Assembly (NCBI GenBank): GCA_023525975.1
Contig: CM042035.1
Coordinates: 32,703,001 to 32,767,000, forward strand
From: Smallanthus sonchifolius
Taxonomy: Eukaryota; Streptophyta; Magnoliopsida; Asterales; Asteraceae
Direction: 5' to 3'
Length of the DNA: 64,000 nt
Of the stretch, positions 1-10,705 are shown piece by piece. The translations under genes were made by a program, and so were the position numbers. The stretch's first letter is position 1. Every line of letters begins with the position of its first letter. The notes below the pieces were generated by a model that saw nothing but the letters and a program-made list of their open reading frames with translations, did not search any database and was not told where the DNA came from.

Positions 1-1152
1 AATACCAGGTCTCATACCCGTAAAACGACGAATGGAGATTCAAACGTAGAAGAAAATACCAATACTGAACTTGTTCAACGTACAGAGGAGGTGATTATGA
101 AGGAATCCCAATTTCAAGGAGCGGTGGCATCTGAGGTCACCAAAGTGCTCCAAGCAAGATTACCAGGAATCATTGAAGAAGTTTTCCAGAGAAGAGTGGG
201 CCCCACTAATCAAGGAAATTAGAATGAAGGACCCAGTGGTGCAAATCTCCGAATGGAGAATAATATTCATACCAACCCCATAGGAAACAATAGTAATGCT
301 ACCCGAACCCCTGAAACTGTTGTGATTAGAATCCAGAACACGGGAGGGAATAACCAAGGATGCACATATAAGAATTTTAGTGATTGTTAACCTAAACATT
401 TTAATGGCAAAAGGAATGCCATTGCAGCCATGCAATGGATGACTTCTATAGCCACCGTAATCAAGATGAGTGAATGCCGACTCGATCAATTAGTTAAATT
501 TGCTGCCCATTCCTTCGAGGAAGATGCACAACAAACAAAGGGAGAAGAATAGACGGATATAATAAAGTGGGGGGACTTGAAGGAATTGCTAGTCAATAGA
601 TACTGTACACAGAATGAAGTGGACAAGATTGAGTTAGAATTCCATCAGTTTGAAGAAGGAAGTCTTAGCCATGAAGAATATACTAGAAAATTCAATGAGA
701 TAGCCAAACTGGTACCACATTTGGTAACTCCTGAATCTAGGAGGATTAAGTGTTATGTACAATGACTGCCACCTAAAGTTTGAACCTTAGCGAAAACTAT
801 TGCACCTACAACTATAGATTTTGCAGTACAACTTAGTGCACTCATGTATGATGATATAGAAGCTCAGGAAGTAGCCAACAAGATAATTTTAGAGAAGATA
901 ACCCATGAACTTGCAAATAAACTCCCAAGAAAAGAAGGAGACATTGTAGGAAAATGTATACAAGGAATGGTATGCCATAGATGTCAACAGGAAGGACACA
1001 TGTCAAGGTATTGCCCAACCATCAAATGCCATAACTGTAATGAAATGGGACATTACAAGTTTGATTGTCCTAAAATGCCTCAAACCAAGGTTGGTGGTGG
1101 AGCAAAAGGACGTGTGTACATCATAGGAGGGAGGCAAGAAGGAGAAGACTAG
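1..1152 (+). pseudogene. gag: Element A gag (capsid/nucleocapsid), broken
   Basis: One frame reads through with stops at 220, 388, 550, 763 and 781. The N-terminal part resembles the retrotransposon gag capsid domain (HQFEEGSLSHEEYTRKFNEI and LTYLVP-like segments near 570-760). The C-terminal part has two CX2CX4HX4C zinc knuckles, CHRCQQEGHMSRYC and CHNCNEMGHYKFDC, at about 973-1070, the nucleic-acid-binding part of nucleocapsid. Gag proteins assemble the particle in which reverse transcription occurs. The stops at 220 (NQG-N-stop) and 388 fit CAG to TAG and CAA to TAA changes, and the stop at 781 fits CGA to TGA. The gene ends at 1152 with no pol behind it. Assignment to Tekay rests on the following LTR more than on gag itself. 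Confidence 0.75.
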
Positions 1153-1493
1153 GTACGTTCCTTATAAGATAATATTAAATGAAATTATAAAACCAAGCAA
1201 AAAGATATACAGAGGTAAAGAAATTCTTTTCACCGTAAGACTTTGATGTCACAGTAACTAGAAGGCGACCTTCTCATCGGTATGTAGATATATGACGAAT
1301 GAAATGTTCTGTCTAGGAAAGAGCGGTGTATAAATATCTCCTAGACCCGTCGCTCTTACCTGGGAACATATCTGTTGGAGGTATTACTATGGTTAGATGA
1401 CTTGTGCTACAAATATAATATCTTAAGAAGAATCTTTGAGTAAATGAGTATTTCTAAATTTCGAGGACGAAATTTCCTAAAGAAGGGGAGATT
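1153..1493 (+). other. Element A non-coding tail with polypurine tract
   Basis: No reading frame of note. The end, at 1460-1493, holds TTTCGAGGACGAAAT followed by AAGAAGGGGAG, the plus-strand primer (polypurine tract) that lies directly against the 3' LTR in Tekay elements. The missing pol would have ended just upstream of this block. Confidence 0.7.
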
Positions 1494-1616
1494 TGTAACA
1501 CCTCGAATTTTCCCATAGATATCAGGGGCTAAAGATGTTAAGAATTGAAGTCCAGGGTTGAATTGCAATTATTCCAAAGTTGAAAGTTTTAAAATAAAAA
1601 TTCTAAAAGTTGGCCA

Positions 1617-1920
1617 GTAGCGGACCGCTACCAAGGTCCTAACGGTCCGCTACGTGGAGAAAAAAGGCAATCATGAGAGAATGCCACATCATCAGACGCG
1701 TGTCTGATGACTCAGCCCTATGGCAGACCGCTAAACTTTTTCCTAACGGTCCCCTAGCCGCAATTTGGACCCAGATCACGAGGAGCTGACACGTATCAAG
1801 TGACTCACTTAAACCCGTTGGGTGGCGGACCGCTACCACCCTGGATAATGGTCCGCTACGCCAAATAAGTCGCAATAAGGGGTGGCGGATCGCTACGGCT
1901 TTGAGTAACGGTCCGCTACG
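1617..1920 (+). repeat. Element A LTR hairpin array (GTAGCGGACCG / CGGTCCGCTAC)
   Basis: Four copies of an inverted repeat. The first is perfect: arms 1617-1627 and 1643-1653, 11 bp each. The others start near 1722, 1821 and 1882 with one to three changes. A further perfect palindrome, TCATCAGAC / GTCTGATGA with GCGT between, sits at 1689-1710. The last arm ends at about 1919, 16 nt before the TATA box. Confidence 0.85.
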
Positions 1921-1935
1921 GGTCCGATGATGGCC

Positions 1936-1943
1936 TATATATA
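1936..1943 (+). promoter_or_regulatory. Element A LTR TATA box
   Basis: TATATATA within GGCCTATATATAG, directly downstream of the hairpin array. It is the only clear TATA box in the first third of the LTR and probably marks the end of U3. The start site itself is not visible. Confidence 0.6.
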
Positions 1944-2944
1944 GAAATCGATGGCCAGAGCTGTTGAGACAACTTTCACACACCAAAACACACTCAAACA
2001 CACACACATACACACACACACTTAACCTAGGGATCCATGCCAAGGTTCCAATACACGTTTAGAAGTACGATTTCTAGCCTTACACCTTTAAATTTCGGAA
2101 GATAGTGCTGAGGTAAGGTTCCGATAACTTCCTTACGAACCATTAAGCATTAATTATATTATTAGGGTTATTTTATATTTTAGTTAGCAGTTAAATATAC
2201 GTCAAGGTGCCGCCTGAGGTGTTTAACAGATTATTGATATAATAAGTAGAAATAATGTCCAGGTGAGTTGCTCTGAATTAAATGTGTATAGTTACACAAT
2301 TGTTATTTGAGATATTCCTGATGTGATGCCCTATTCCAAGTATATATAATGTGTATTAAATACTTATTACGTTTTGAGAGTGGATGGGACCTACGGGTGG
2401 ATGATTATCTTTTCTTACTGGTGAAAGGTAGACCAGTAGGGTTGGATAGTTGTCCATTTTATACTGGTTTAAGGTTGGCCAATGGCGGGAACGATTGACC
2501 AATTATATATATAACAAAAGCTTACTAATTTTGTGTAAACTAATTGGTTGGGCATGAGATTGCTGGTGATTGAATTACAACCATGTGGTAAAGATTCATG
2601 AACTCACCAACTTATGTTGACCCAGTTGCTTTTATTATTGTAAGGTTATATGCAGGTGGATCTTTTAGTAGCATTCCAGGTAGACATATGTGAATAGTTT
2701 TATGGATGGTCAAAGGATTGTGATGGATGAAGGCATGCTTAGAAGAGCTGTTAGCCCTGAGGATGTTTTGAGTTCCTTGAAAGGGACTGATGTTCGGTTT
2801 GTTTGTAATAGAAGTTTATTTTATGATGTAAAACCGTTTAGTATATTAATGAAAGATGTTTTATGGTTTAGCTTCCGCTATGTGTTATGTACCATGCGTC
2901 ACGACTAACCGGTACCTGGGACCGGGGCGTGACAAGTGTGCCAG

Positions 2945-4188
2945 GCGTAGTCCAACCCATACCGGAGATGTCCGCTACCAGTCACAGGACTTCCATATTC
3001 TCTCCTCCCATTTGCGAGGCTGAGATCCCCAAACGCTTCCAAACTCCCAACTTGAAACTATACGACGGAACTACGGATCTTGAGAAGCATGTGGCGCATT
3101 ATAGAGAAAGGATGGAGATCAACCCCATTCCTCTGGACCTGAAGGAACTTGTCTGTGCAAGGGCTTCGGTTCTACCTTAATAGGATTAGCCTTGAAATGG
3201 CTACTTAATATTTCTCCTTATTCTATTATTTCATTTGCTCATTTGATTAACTTATTTAACAATCAATTCTCTTGCAGCAGAACTTTTGAAAGGTTAACAA
3301 GTGACTTGTATAGGATAAAGAGAATCCCTCCTAGACTATGTCAGTAAATTTGGCAGAGAGTCCCTGGATATCCCGTATCTTGATGTAGCTACTGTAGTTC
3401 AAGCATTCAAAATAGGACTAAGTAAAGACTCTCAGTTTTATGAAGACCTTGTTATGAATCCTTGCAGGAACCTCGACGAAGTCATAAACAAGGCATTAAG
3501 ATTCATCAGGCTCGAAGACGACAAGAAGATCCAGCAAAGGGTGGATGCTCCAACCAGTTATAGTCAACCTAATCGGAAGACTGAAACTGCACCCTTCAAA
3601 CCTTACAGAGCCAAGCCGTATTCTAAACCTGATAATCATAGGGTCAATGTTGTGGCAGATGACGAGGAAGAAGAAGAAGAAGAATATCCTAAATTGTCCG
3701 AATATTATTTTTCCCTTGATACAATTGGTTTGTTATATGCAATGCAGGATCTCGGAGATAAAGCTAGATGGCCCCGTAAATTCGAAAAGAATACCGGAGG
3801 AAAAGATAAATCCAAATGGTGTGCTTTCCATGAGGATTTTGGACATATTACCGAAGACTGTATTGCCTTACGTAAAGAGATAAGCTATCTCTTGAGCAAG
3901 GGATATCTCAAGGCGTTTCTAGGCAAAGGAAAGAAGCAGACTAGAGATCATGAGAGGATTCCACAAAGAGCCAAATCTCCACCACTTGATGCTAAGGTAA
4001 TAGGTTTTATATTTGGTGTATCTGATATTTGTGGCACTTCTTACTCTACAGCCAAGAGAAATGCCAAGGAAGCAAAAACGGAGAAAGGTGACAGGCCTGT
4101 CAGATCATCCAGCCTGACGGAAGAAAAAGTGATATCCTTCAATGAAGATGACATAGATAATGTACAAGATCCTCATCATGATGGCTAG
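2945..4188 (+). pseudogene. gag: Element B gag, frameshifted
   Basis: The first part (to 3180) has the Tat-type gag opening, with FQTPNLKLYDGTTDLEKHV at about 3037-3093. The frame then shifts twice (3181-3340) but the capsid continues: LALKWLLN, then SLLDYVSKFGRESLDIPY, then a clean stretch from 3454 to 4188. In that stretch KWCAFHEDFGHITEDC (about 3816-3862) is the CX2H-type zinc knuckle usual in this lineage, followed by the conserved block LRKEISYLLSKGYLKAFLG. The N terminus is missing where element A inserted. Two frameshifts make it non-functional. Confidence 0.8.
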
Positions 4189-4193
4189 TAATC

Positions 4194-4499
4194 ACTCTAT
4201 ATATTGCAATTCACTTCATTCGAAGGATACTGATTGACGGAGGAAGCTCGGTGAACATCATTCAGCATGACGTCGTGAAGAGAATGTGGATCCCGTATTC
4301 CGAAATTATCTCCCAAATTGCGGTACTAGTAGGATTCATCGGAGAAGTTAAAAACACCGTCGGAGAGATAAAACTACCAATATATATCAAAGGGGTAAAT
4401 GCTACACAAAAATGTTTGTCTTGCTATAATATCATTTTAGGAAGGCCATGGATACACGACATGAATGCGGTACCCTCAATGTACCATCAGTGTGTCTAG
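4194..4499 (+). pseudogene. Element B aspartic protease, partial
   Basis: LIDGGSSVNIIQHDV at 4230-4274 carries the DGGSS form of the retropepsin active site that is usual in Tat elements (Asp codon 4236-4238). The segment ends with IILGRPWIHDMNA (about 4430-4470), the second conserved protease motif. This enzyme would cleave the gag-pol polyprotein in the particle. It is in the same frame as the RT segment from 4695 but separated from it by several stops. A clean N-terminal junction to gag is not visible. Confidence 0.75.
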
Positions 4500-4694
4500 A
4501 TGCCAACCCCTTGGGGAGTAGTGAAGATCAATAGTGATCAATAAGACGCAAAGGATTGCTACACTTCTTCGATGAAAGCCTCAGCCAAAACCAGAAAAGC
4601 ATAACAATTAAATAAACAAGCTCGAGATGTTCTAGAGACCAAAGAACAAGATGTTAAAGAAGCATCCCTAAGCACGGAGGATCCTGACATCAAG

Positions 4695-6692
4695 GTGCTT
4701 GTTGGAACCAATATCCCTAAGGATATTGAACAAATTCTCATAGAGTTACTATACAGCAAAACCTCGACCTTTGCTTGGAAACATGAGGACATGACAGGTA
4801 TTTCTAAAGATATTATTACGCATAAATTGGGTGTTGATAATAGTTTCAGGCCTATACACGAAAAGAGAAGAAAATTCACTCTAGAAAGGAATGAAGTAAT
4901 ACAAGAAGAAGCCGAGAGGCTAATAAAAACAGGGATGACAAGGGAAGTAAAATTCCCAAGATGGTTGGTTAATGTGGTGGTAGTCTAAAAGAAGAATGGC
5001 AAATGGAGAGTGTGTGTAGACTTCACAGACTTAAACAAAACATGTCCAAAAGATCCATTTCGCCTACCACACATAGACTCAATGGTTGATGCTACAGCAA
5101 ACCACGAAATGCTAACATTCATGGATGCTTCATCAGGATTCCAACAGATCCAAATGGAACCCTCAGACTAGGAGGATACTGCCTTCATGACTCCAACAGG
5201 TATCTATTGTTATATTACTATGCCTTTTGGTCTAAAAATTGCAGTTGCTACATACCAAAGGCTAGTGAACATGATGTTTAAAGACAATCTAGGGGACACC
5301 ATGGAAGTCTACATCGATGACATGGTGGTAAAATCAAAGAAAGCTGAGGATCACCCGAGAGATCTTAAAGAGGTATTGGATATCCTGGATCATTACAACA
5401 TGAAGCTTAACCCTTATAAATGCCACTTTGGAGTGGGGGCAAGAAAGTTCTTAGGATATATGGTGACTAAGAGAGGGATAGAGGCCAACCCTGAGTAGAT
5501 CAAAGCAATAATCAATCTGAAATCCCCAGCAAACACCAAAGATGTCTAGAGTCTAACAGGCAGGGTAGCAGCACTTAACAAATTCATCTCAAGATCCTCA
5601 GAAAGATGTAAAGAGTTCTACGCCATCCTAAAGAAAAATAAGAGGTTTGAATGGGAAGAGAAGCATGAACAAGAACTCCAATCATTAAAGGAGTACTTGT
5701 CAACATCTCCTCTATTGATGAAACCCGAGGACGGTGAACCAATATCCCTATGCTTGGCGGTATCCGGACACTCTATAAGAGTTGTCTTAGTCAAGGATCA
5801 CGAAGGCCAGCAGCATCCGGTATACTATGTATATAAAAGCCTACTCGCAACAATGTATTCTCATTTAGAAAAGTTAATATTAGCCTTAATAATGGCATCC
5901 AATAAACTTAGACATTATTTTGAAACTCATGCTAATCACATAAAGACTAACTACCCTATTAAGTATGTTTTAAGAAAGCCAAAAATGTCTGGAAGGATGG
6001 CAAAATGGTCAGTCAAACTCAGAGCCTATGGTCTCTTATATGAGCCTAGAACAACGATAAAGTCTCATGCACTTGGGGACTTTGTGGCTGAATTCAGTAG
6101 TGACATCCAACATGAAGTAGACCTTGAAGTTCCACAATTAGAAGAGTCCAAGGATAAGTGGACTTTATTCACTGATGGCGCATCAAATGTCAGAGGCATA
6201 GGTTAAGGCATCATACTGAAATAGCCACAAGGGGACATAATACCCCAATCAATAAGCTGTGAGTTCCAGGCAACTAATAACGAAGCGGAGTATGAGGCGC
6301 TGATAGCAGGATTACAACTAGCTTGGGACATGAAAATCAGGTATCTTCAAGTATATGTGGTCTCATTGTTAATTGCTAACCATTTTAATGGCTCGTATGC
6401 AGTGAAGGGTGAAAGGTTAGCCAAGTATCTCACGATAGTTATGCAATTATCTGTGAAATTCAAAATATTTAGTTTCATACAGGTACAAAGAGAAGACAAC
6501 GGTGAAGTCGTTGCCTTAGCGAATCTTGCTTTGGCTCTCATGATACAAGAAAGAATTACAGTATCGATCATACATATCATGAGTCAAGAAATTGAAAAGA
6601 ATAGCGAAGTATCCAATACGGAAGCAGAAGAAGCAGATATTCAAGATCTTGAACCCATCCAAGGATCCTGGACCACACCTATAGGATGGTGA
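4695..6692 (+). pseudogene. pol: Element B reverse transcriptase, RNase H and second RNase H
   Basis: One frame encodes RT fingers and palm (WRVCVDFTDLNKTCPKDPF near 5008-5065; catalytic YIDD at 5310-5321; LGYMVTKRGIEANP near 5452-5495), then a gypsy RNase H (5690-6100), then a second RNase H starting WTLFTDGASN near 6160 with NNEAEYEALIAGLQLA near 6275-6325. The dual RNase H is the mark of Tat elements. Stops at 4986, 5169, 5496, 5547, 6204 and 6222 break it. At 4986, 5496 and 5547 the family residue is Gln, so these fit CAA/CAG to TAA/TAG. The RT active-site residues survive but no full-length protein is possible. Confidence 0.85.
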
Positions 6693-7889
6693 AATCCCAA
6701 ATGACGAAAAGAATCACAGGGCTTTTCGCGTGAGAGCATCTCGTTTTATAACATTACATGATGTTTTGTATAGCAAATCTATTGCATGTCCTTACTTGAG
6801 ATGTTTGGAAGATCCTTAAGCATTTGAAGTCCTCAAAGACATACATGAAGGCGATTGCGGAAATCACACTGGGGGCAGAGCGCTATTCTCAAAGATCCTG
6901 AGGATAGGATACTATTGGTCGACCATGAGGAAGGACGCCATGAATTATTCCTAAAAATGTGATGCATGCCAGAGACATAGCAATATACTTCACTAACCAG
7001 TGGAACCGTTATATCCAATTATCTCTCTGTGGCCATTCATGAAGTGGGGAATGGACATAGTTGGCAAGTTTCCCAAGGCACTAGGAGGAAAAGTGTTTAT
7101 GCTAGAAATGAAAGACTACTTCTCAAAGTGGAACGAAGCTGAAGCATTTGTCCAAGTGAGAGAAAAAGAAGTCATCACCTTCATCAAGTGCAATATCCTC
7201 ACAAGATTTGGGATCCCGACAGAGATAGTATGTGATAACGGATCTCAATTCATCGGTAAAAGAACATCCAACTTCTGTGCTAGTTGGGGAATCAAGATGA
7301 TAACTTCCACCCCTATACATCCTCAAGCCAATGGGCCGACGGAATCCAGCAACAAGATCATCATCAACAACCTCAAGAAGAGATTGAGAGCAAAGAATGG
7401 AAAATGGGCCAAAGAGCTACCATTTGCACTTTGGGCAGATAGGACAACTGCAAAGAATGCAACAGGGCAAACTCCATTGTCCTTGGTGTTTGGAATCGAA
7501 GCCATGATCCCCACAGAGATGGCTATCCCTACTGCCAGAACTAGTCTTCAAACTCTAGAAACTAATAATGAAGCTCTCGCTCATGATCTTGACACCATAG
7601 ATGAGCTCAGGGATCTTGCAGGGTTTGTATTGCAACTTATTAGCAAAGGATAGCAGAGTTATACAACAAAAACATAAGGATTAGATTATTCCAGGTAGGC
7701 GATCTTGTATTAAGAGATGCATTTCAGAATACTACCAATCCCAACAATGGAAAGCTAGCACCAAAATGGGAAGACCCATACTTGATTGATTCAGAAGCAG
7801 GTAAGGGTGCCTATTGGTTGGCTACTATGGAAGGAGATAACCTGCCAAGATCCTGGAATGCTATTCATCTCAAAGCGTATTTTATGTAA
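6693..7889 (+). pseudogene. Element B integrase, frameshifted
   Basis: In a different frame from RT. HEGDCGNHTGGRAL near 6846-6887 and CDACQRHSN near 6960-6985 form the HHCC zinc domain. The catalytic core follows: WGMDIVGKFPKA (first Asp near 7050), VCDNGSQFIG (second Asp near 7231), and the Glu in PTESSNKII near 7340. The C-terminal domain drifts out of frame after 7653, but its end, PRSWNAIHLKAYFM with stop at 7887, is typical for Tat integrases. Several TAA/TAG stops occur before 7000. Integrase would join the cDNA to the chromosome. Confidence 0.8.
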
Positions 7890-8340
7890 GTTAGAACCTA
7901 AATTCTAACTAAAACAGTACGTCTTCTATCCCTGACTATTTTTATATTTATCACTTTTTATCAAGATACTTACTTGAGCGTCGGAGGGGTGTTAGCCAGG
8001 CTAACACCCACCTTCACAAGGAATTCCTGTTTTGCAAGAACTACCTTCAGGGATCCCTACAAAAGATAAAGATTGGCCATCTCTCCTAAGTTAAGGTATC
8101 CTGCATACCTTCTAAGGTTTAAGGTTTTCACTTTTTTTACGAATTGAGTTTAATCACCCCGCTGTAGCGCACGATATTCTGGTATAGTTCGAGGTGGTGC
8201 GACCAGTCCATGTAAAAGTGGCTGATAATTTCATCACTGTTGGCTATAACTTGAATCCTACGATAGTAACAGACATGTTACTCCTAAGGATTTTAGCATT
8301 TTCATGCTAACTCAGATCTGGCTTGGAACACGTAATATGT
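7890..8340 (+). repeat. Element B polypurine tract and first part of its 3' LTR
   Basis: After a 100 bp tail, GTCGGAGGGG (7980-7989) is the purine tract and the LTR starts TGTTAGCC at 7990. The junction lies inside a 9 bp inverted repeat, GGTGTTAGC (7988-7996) and GCTAACACC (8000-8008). The LTR ends here only because element C is inserted at 8340 within a copy of a 19 bp tandem repeat that continues at 11210. Confidence 0.7.
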
Positions 8341-8779
8341 TGTAGAAGCATGTTTTTGTAACTATAGATTAAATTCTATGTATCGGTGTACGTGGCTAGT
8401 ACGCATTAGGGTGTTCCTGAGTACTTAGCTTGCACACCAGTTTGGTCCTGCGTACTTAGACAAGTACGCAGGTAATGTTCCTTCCCCTATAAATAGAAGA
8501 CTTGTCTTCATTTATAGGTGGAACTTCTGGAACAAGGTCGAGAGGTGTCCAGGTCGGGAAGAGCTCTCCCGACCCCTGGACCGTGAGCTTAGATGAGAGA
8601 TGTGTGCTGTTCCGGTATGTAGTCTGTAATACGGGATGACTTCTATGTTATGGATTACGTGTCGTTTCATTGTCTTTTGTCTTTGTTTGTGTTTTCTCTG
8701 TCTCGTTTCTTGGTTCCCATGTAAATCACAGAACAGGTCTGTGTATATCCGCTGCACGACGAGGCTCTCGGGACCTACA
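8341..8779 (+). repeat. Element C 5' LTR (439 bp)
   Basis: TGTAGAAGCATG to GGGACCTACA. It carries one perfect palindrome (8447-8472: arms CCTGCGTACTT and AAGTACGCAGG around AGAC), then 15 nt, then TATAAATAG at 8488. It is 65 bp shorter than the 3' LTR, and the difference is the palindrome region. Confidence 0.9.
8488..8496 (+). promoter_or_regulatory. Element C LTR TATA box
   Basis: TATAAATAG, 15 nt after the end of the perfect palindrome. The same arrangement recurs in the 3' LTR, with the palindrome ending at 10902 and TATAAATA at 10918. Confidence 0.7.
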
Positions 8780-8780
8780 A

Positions 8781-8794
8781 GTGGTATTAGAGCC
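8781..8794 (+). other. Element C primer binding site
   Basis: GTGGTATTAGAGCC one base after the 5' LTR. It matches the initiator-Met tRNA complement TGGTATCAGAGC with one change (C to T), as expected for Copia elements. Confidence 0.75.
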
Positions 8795-10705
8795 TCGGTG
8801 TTCGTTGATTTGTGTTCCAGTTTCGTGTTTTAGGGTTTTTGCAGCAGATCTGAGTTCTTACTTTTTTACCAAAAATCCTTAAATTCGAGCTTGTTATCAC
8901 TTCATTTGGTGTTTGGAAGGCTAAGGGTTTGTTAGATGATGATTTCTAAGCTTTTGGAAGCATCAATTTCTCAGATCCATCACTTTTCGAGCATTCTCCT
9001 CAAAATCCGCCAAGAACGTTGTTACTTTTTGATAAATACGCAAATTCAGCTTTTCTACGTACTTACTAAGTACGCATGGGTTTTGCCCTTCATACTTACT
9101 ATGTACGCAAGAGAAGTTGTTCTACGTACTTGTTAAGTACGCATGAGTATTTGACTCTGCCTACTTAGCATGTACGCATGGTTGTCTTTACGAACTTATT
9201 AAATACGCATGAGCACTTGGCTTTGTGTATTTACTAAATAAGCATGAGCACCCTTTATGTGCGTATTTTCTAAGTACGCATGAACTAGCATCTGGCATTA
9301 AAAAAAAAAATTGTATGCGTGTTTTGGCGGGAAAACTTTTCTTGGCCAAAATTTTTACTGATCATTTGTATGCGTGTTTCGGGCCATTTTTAGAAGATAG
9401 TAATTTTGGTTTTTTCGGACCAGAATTTGTATACTATGTGGCTTGGCGAAACACGGACGAGATTTTTGTTGGATGATACCACTTGTCATACATTGTTTAA
9501 GGGTCCATACCTGAAAATGTAGGCTACGAGTATCCGGGATACTTATTTAATAGGGTATGAATGCTGAACTAATGGGAGCAATTGGGTCGTCATCGGCTAA
9601 AGGTCTTGTTCTATTTGTGAAGATGTGGCTACTTTGGGTCTTTTGGAAAGAGAATCATCTTGTTTAGGTATTCAAACCTGAATATGTAGGCTACGAGTAT
9701 CTGGGATTCTTCTTTAATAGGGGATGAATACTAGAACAACTTGAACCTAAGTGTTTGCTGTTTTGGATCTTTGCAAAGGAATAAAAGAATAAAATCCTGG
9801 AGTTGGCTAGTTGGGTTTTTTGAGGATTTGAGTGAAGTTATGATGAAGCTGGTCATAGTTTACAGAGAAACGAGGGGGATAAAATCTAGTAATCATGAGA
9901 CAATAAAGAGGTGGTGGAAAAGCCGTTGGTACTTCCTATATATATACCTCTTTAACGTAACACGGATCTCAACTATGATTTCTCGTGTAAACTATATTTT
10001 TCGTGCTCATTGGTCAAGCCTGTGTTCAAGATTTGATGTGATTCAATTATGATGGGATTTCTCATTTGGGATCTGGGCGGAATCCAAATACACAACCTAG
10101 TTATGGAACTTCACCGCGGTGAACGTATACAGATTAGGAGGTGTAAACCAGGAATGAAGATCTAATTGAAGAATGTTGGACTTTGGATATAAGGTGATCA
10201 CTGCTGAGCATGATTTTATGTTTGATTCTATCAAGTGTTTTCAAGATAAAGATGGATATCCGCTGGATTATTAGTTGAAGATGGAACCTTTTATCATTGG
10301 TCGATGGGATAGGAAACATACCCTTGTTTCTGGTATAGTCAGATGGAGCTTAAACTGAAAGGGGAAATTGGAAATGAACTTCTTCGGGAACTTGGTTGAC
10401 TCGTGAAGATACATGATAGAGTTGGACACATCTGTTTGAAGACTTAAGTTGGTTCTTATTGAAGCACTTGGTTTGGTCTACAATGAAAGCTACAGTTAGA
10501 GGGAGTCAGGTTTGTCATCACTCGGCAACTGAAGACTAAAGTTTGAAGATTTGAAGATCTCAAGTGGAATGCCAGAAGATCAAGTCTCACCAGAAGACAC
10601 GTGATGTCATTAGTTTAGAGGGAGTCTGTTAAGACATTCTTTGTAAACTGATGATTATCAGTGTTAGTGATAGATAAAATTTGATGCTATAGTTAAGAGG
10701 GAGTT
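8795..10705 (+). other. Element C internal non-coding region
   Basis: I see no gag or pol similarity in any frame. It holds the palindrome array at 9055-9283 and AT-rich sequence. AGAGGGAGTC tracts lie near 10500 and 10617, before the functional purine tract AAGAGGGAGTT at 10695-10705. The tract at 10617 is followed by TGTTAAGAC, which resembles an LTR start. Confidence 0.7.
9055..9283 (+). repeat. Element C internal palindrome array, 7 units, about 34 bp period
   Basis: Units start near 9055, 9090, 9122, 9157, 9189, 9224 and 9258. Each is a variant of ACGTACTT / AAGTACGCATG with a 2-4 nt centre, separated by about 11 bp of unrelated spacer. The same palindrome occurs in this element's LTRs. 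It sits in the 5' leader, about 275 bp after the PBS. Confidence 0.85.

Larger units (their letters stand above)
1..2934 (+). mobile_element. Element A: 3' part of a Tekay-type Ty3 LTR retrotransposon without pol
   Basis: The window opens inside this element. A broken gag reading frame is followed after about 340 bp by a purine-rich tract and an LTR starting TGTAACACC and ending GGGGCGTGACA. The sequence TTTCGAGGACGAAAT just before the purine tract is typical of Tekay/Del chromoviruses. No protease, RT or integrase lies between gag and the LTR, so this copy is an internal-deletion derivative or a gag-only element. It sits inside element B, whose gag sequence starts directly after the LTR. The 5' end and 5' LTR are outside the window, so the target duplication (3' side AGTGT, 2935-2939) cannot be tested. 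Confidence 0.8.
1494..2934 (+). repeat. Element A 3' LTR (1441 bp)
   Basis: Starts TGTAACACC after the purine tract and ends GGCGTGACA, giving the imperfect terminal inverted repeat expected of an LTR. It holds a hairpin array (1617-1920) and a TATA box (1936). A CA-rich stretch lies at 1975-2022. Only one LTR copy is in the window, so the boundaries rest on termini, the purine tract and the abrupt change to element B gag at 2935. Confidence 0.8.
2935..8340 (+). mobile_element. Element B: decayed Tat-lineage Ty3 retrotransposon, first segment
   Basis: Gag, protease, RT, RNase H, a second (archaeal-type) RNase H and integrase follow in that order, which is the Tat/Ogre arrangement. All frames carry stops or shifts. 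The 5' end was removed or displaced by element A, which sits in B's gag. The 3' LTR starts at 7990 and is interrupted at 8340 by element C; it resumes at 11210. Confidence 0.85.

Noticed and set aside
9055..9283. Palindromic repeats with regular unique spacers, resembling a CRISPR array
   Set aside because: Spacers are only about 11 bp, the repeats are degenerate, the sequence lies inside a plant LTR element, and no cas-type gene is present.
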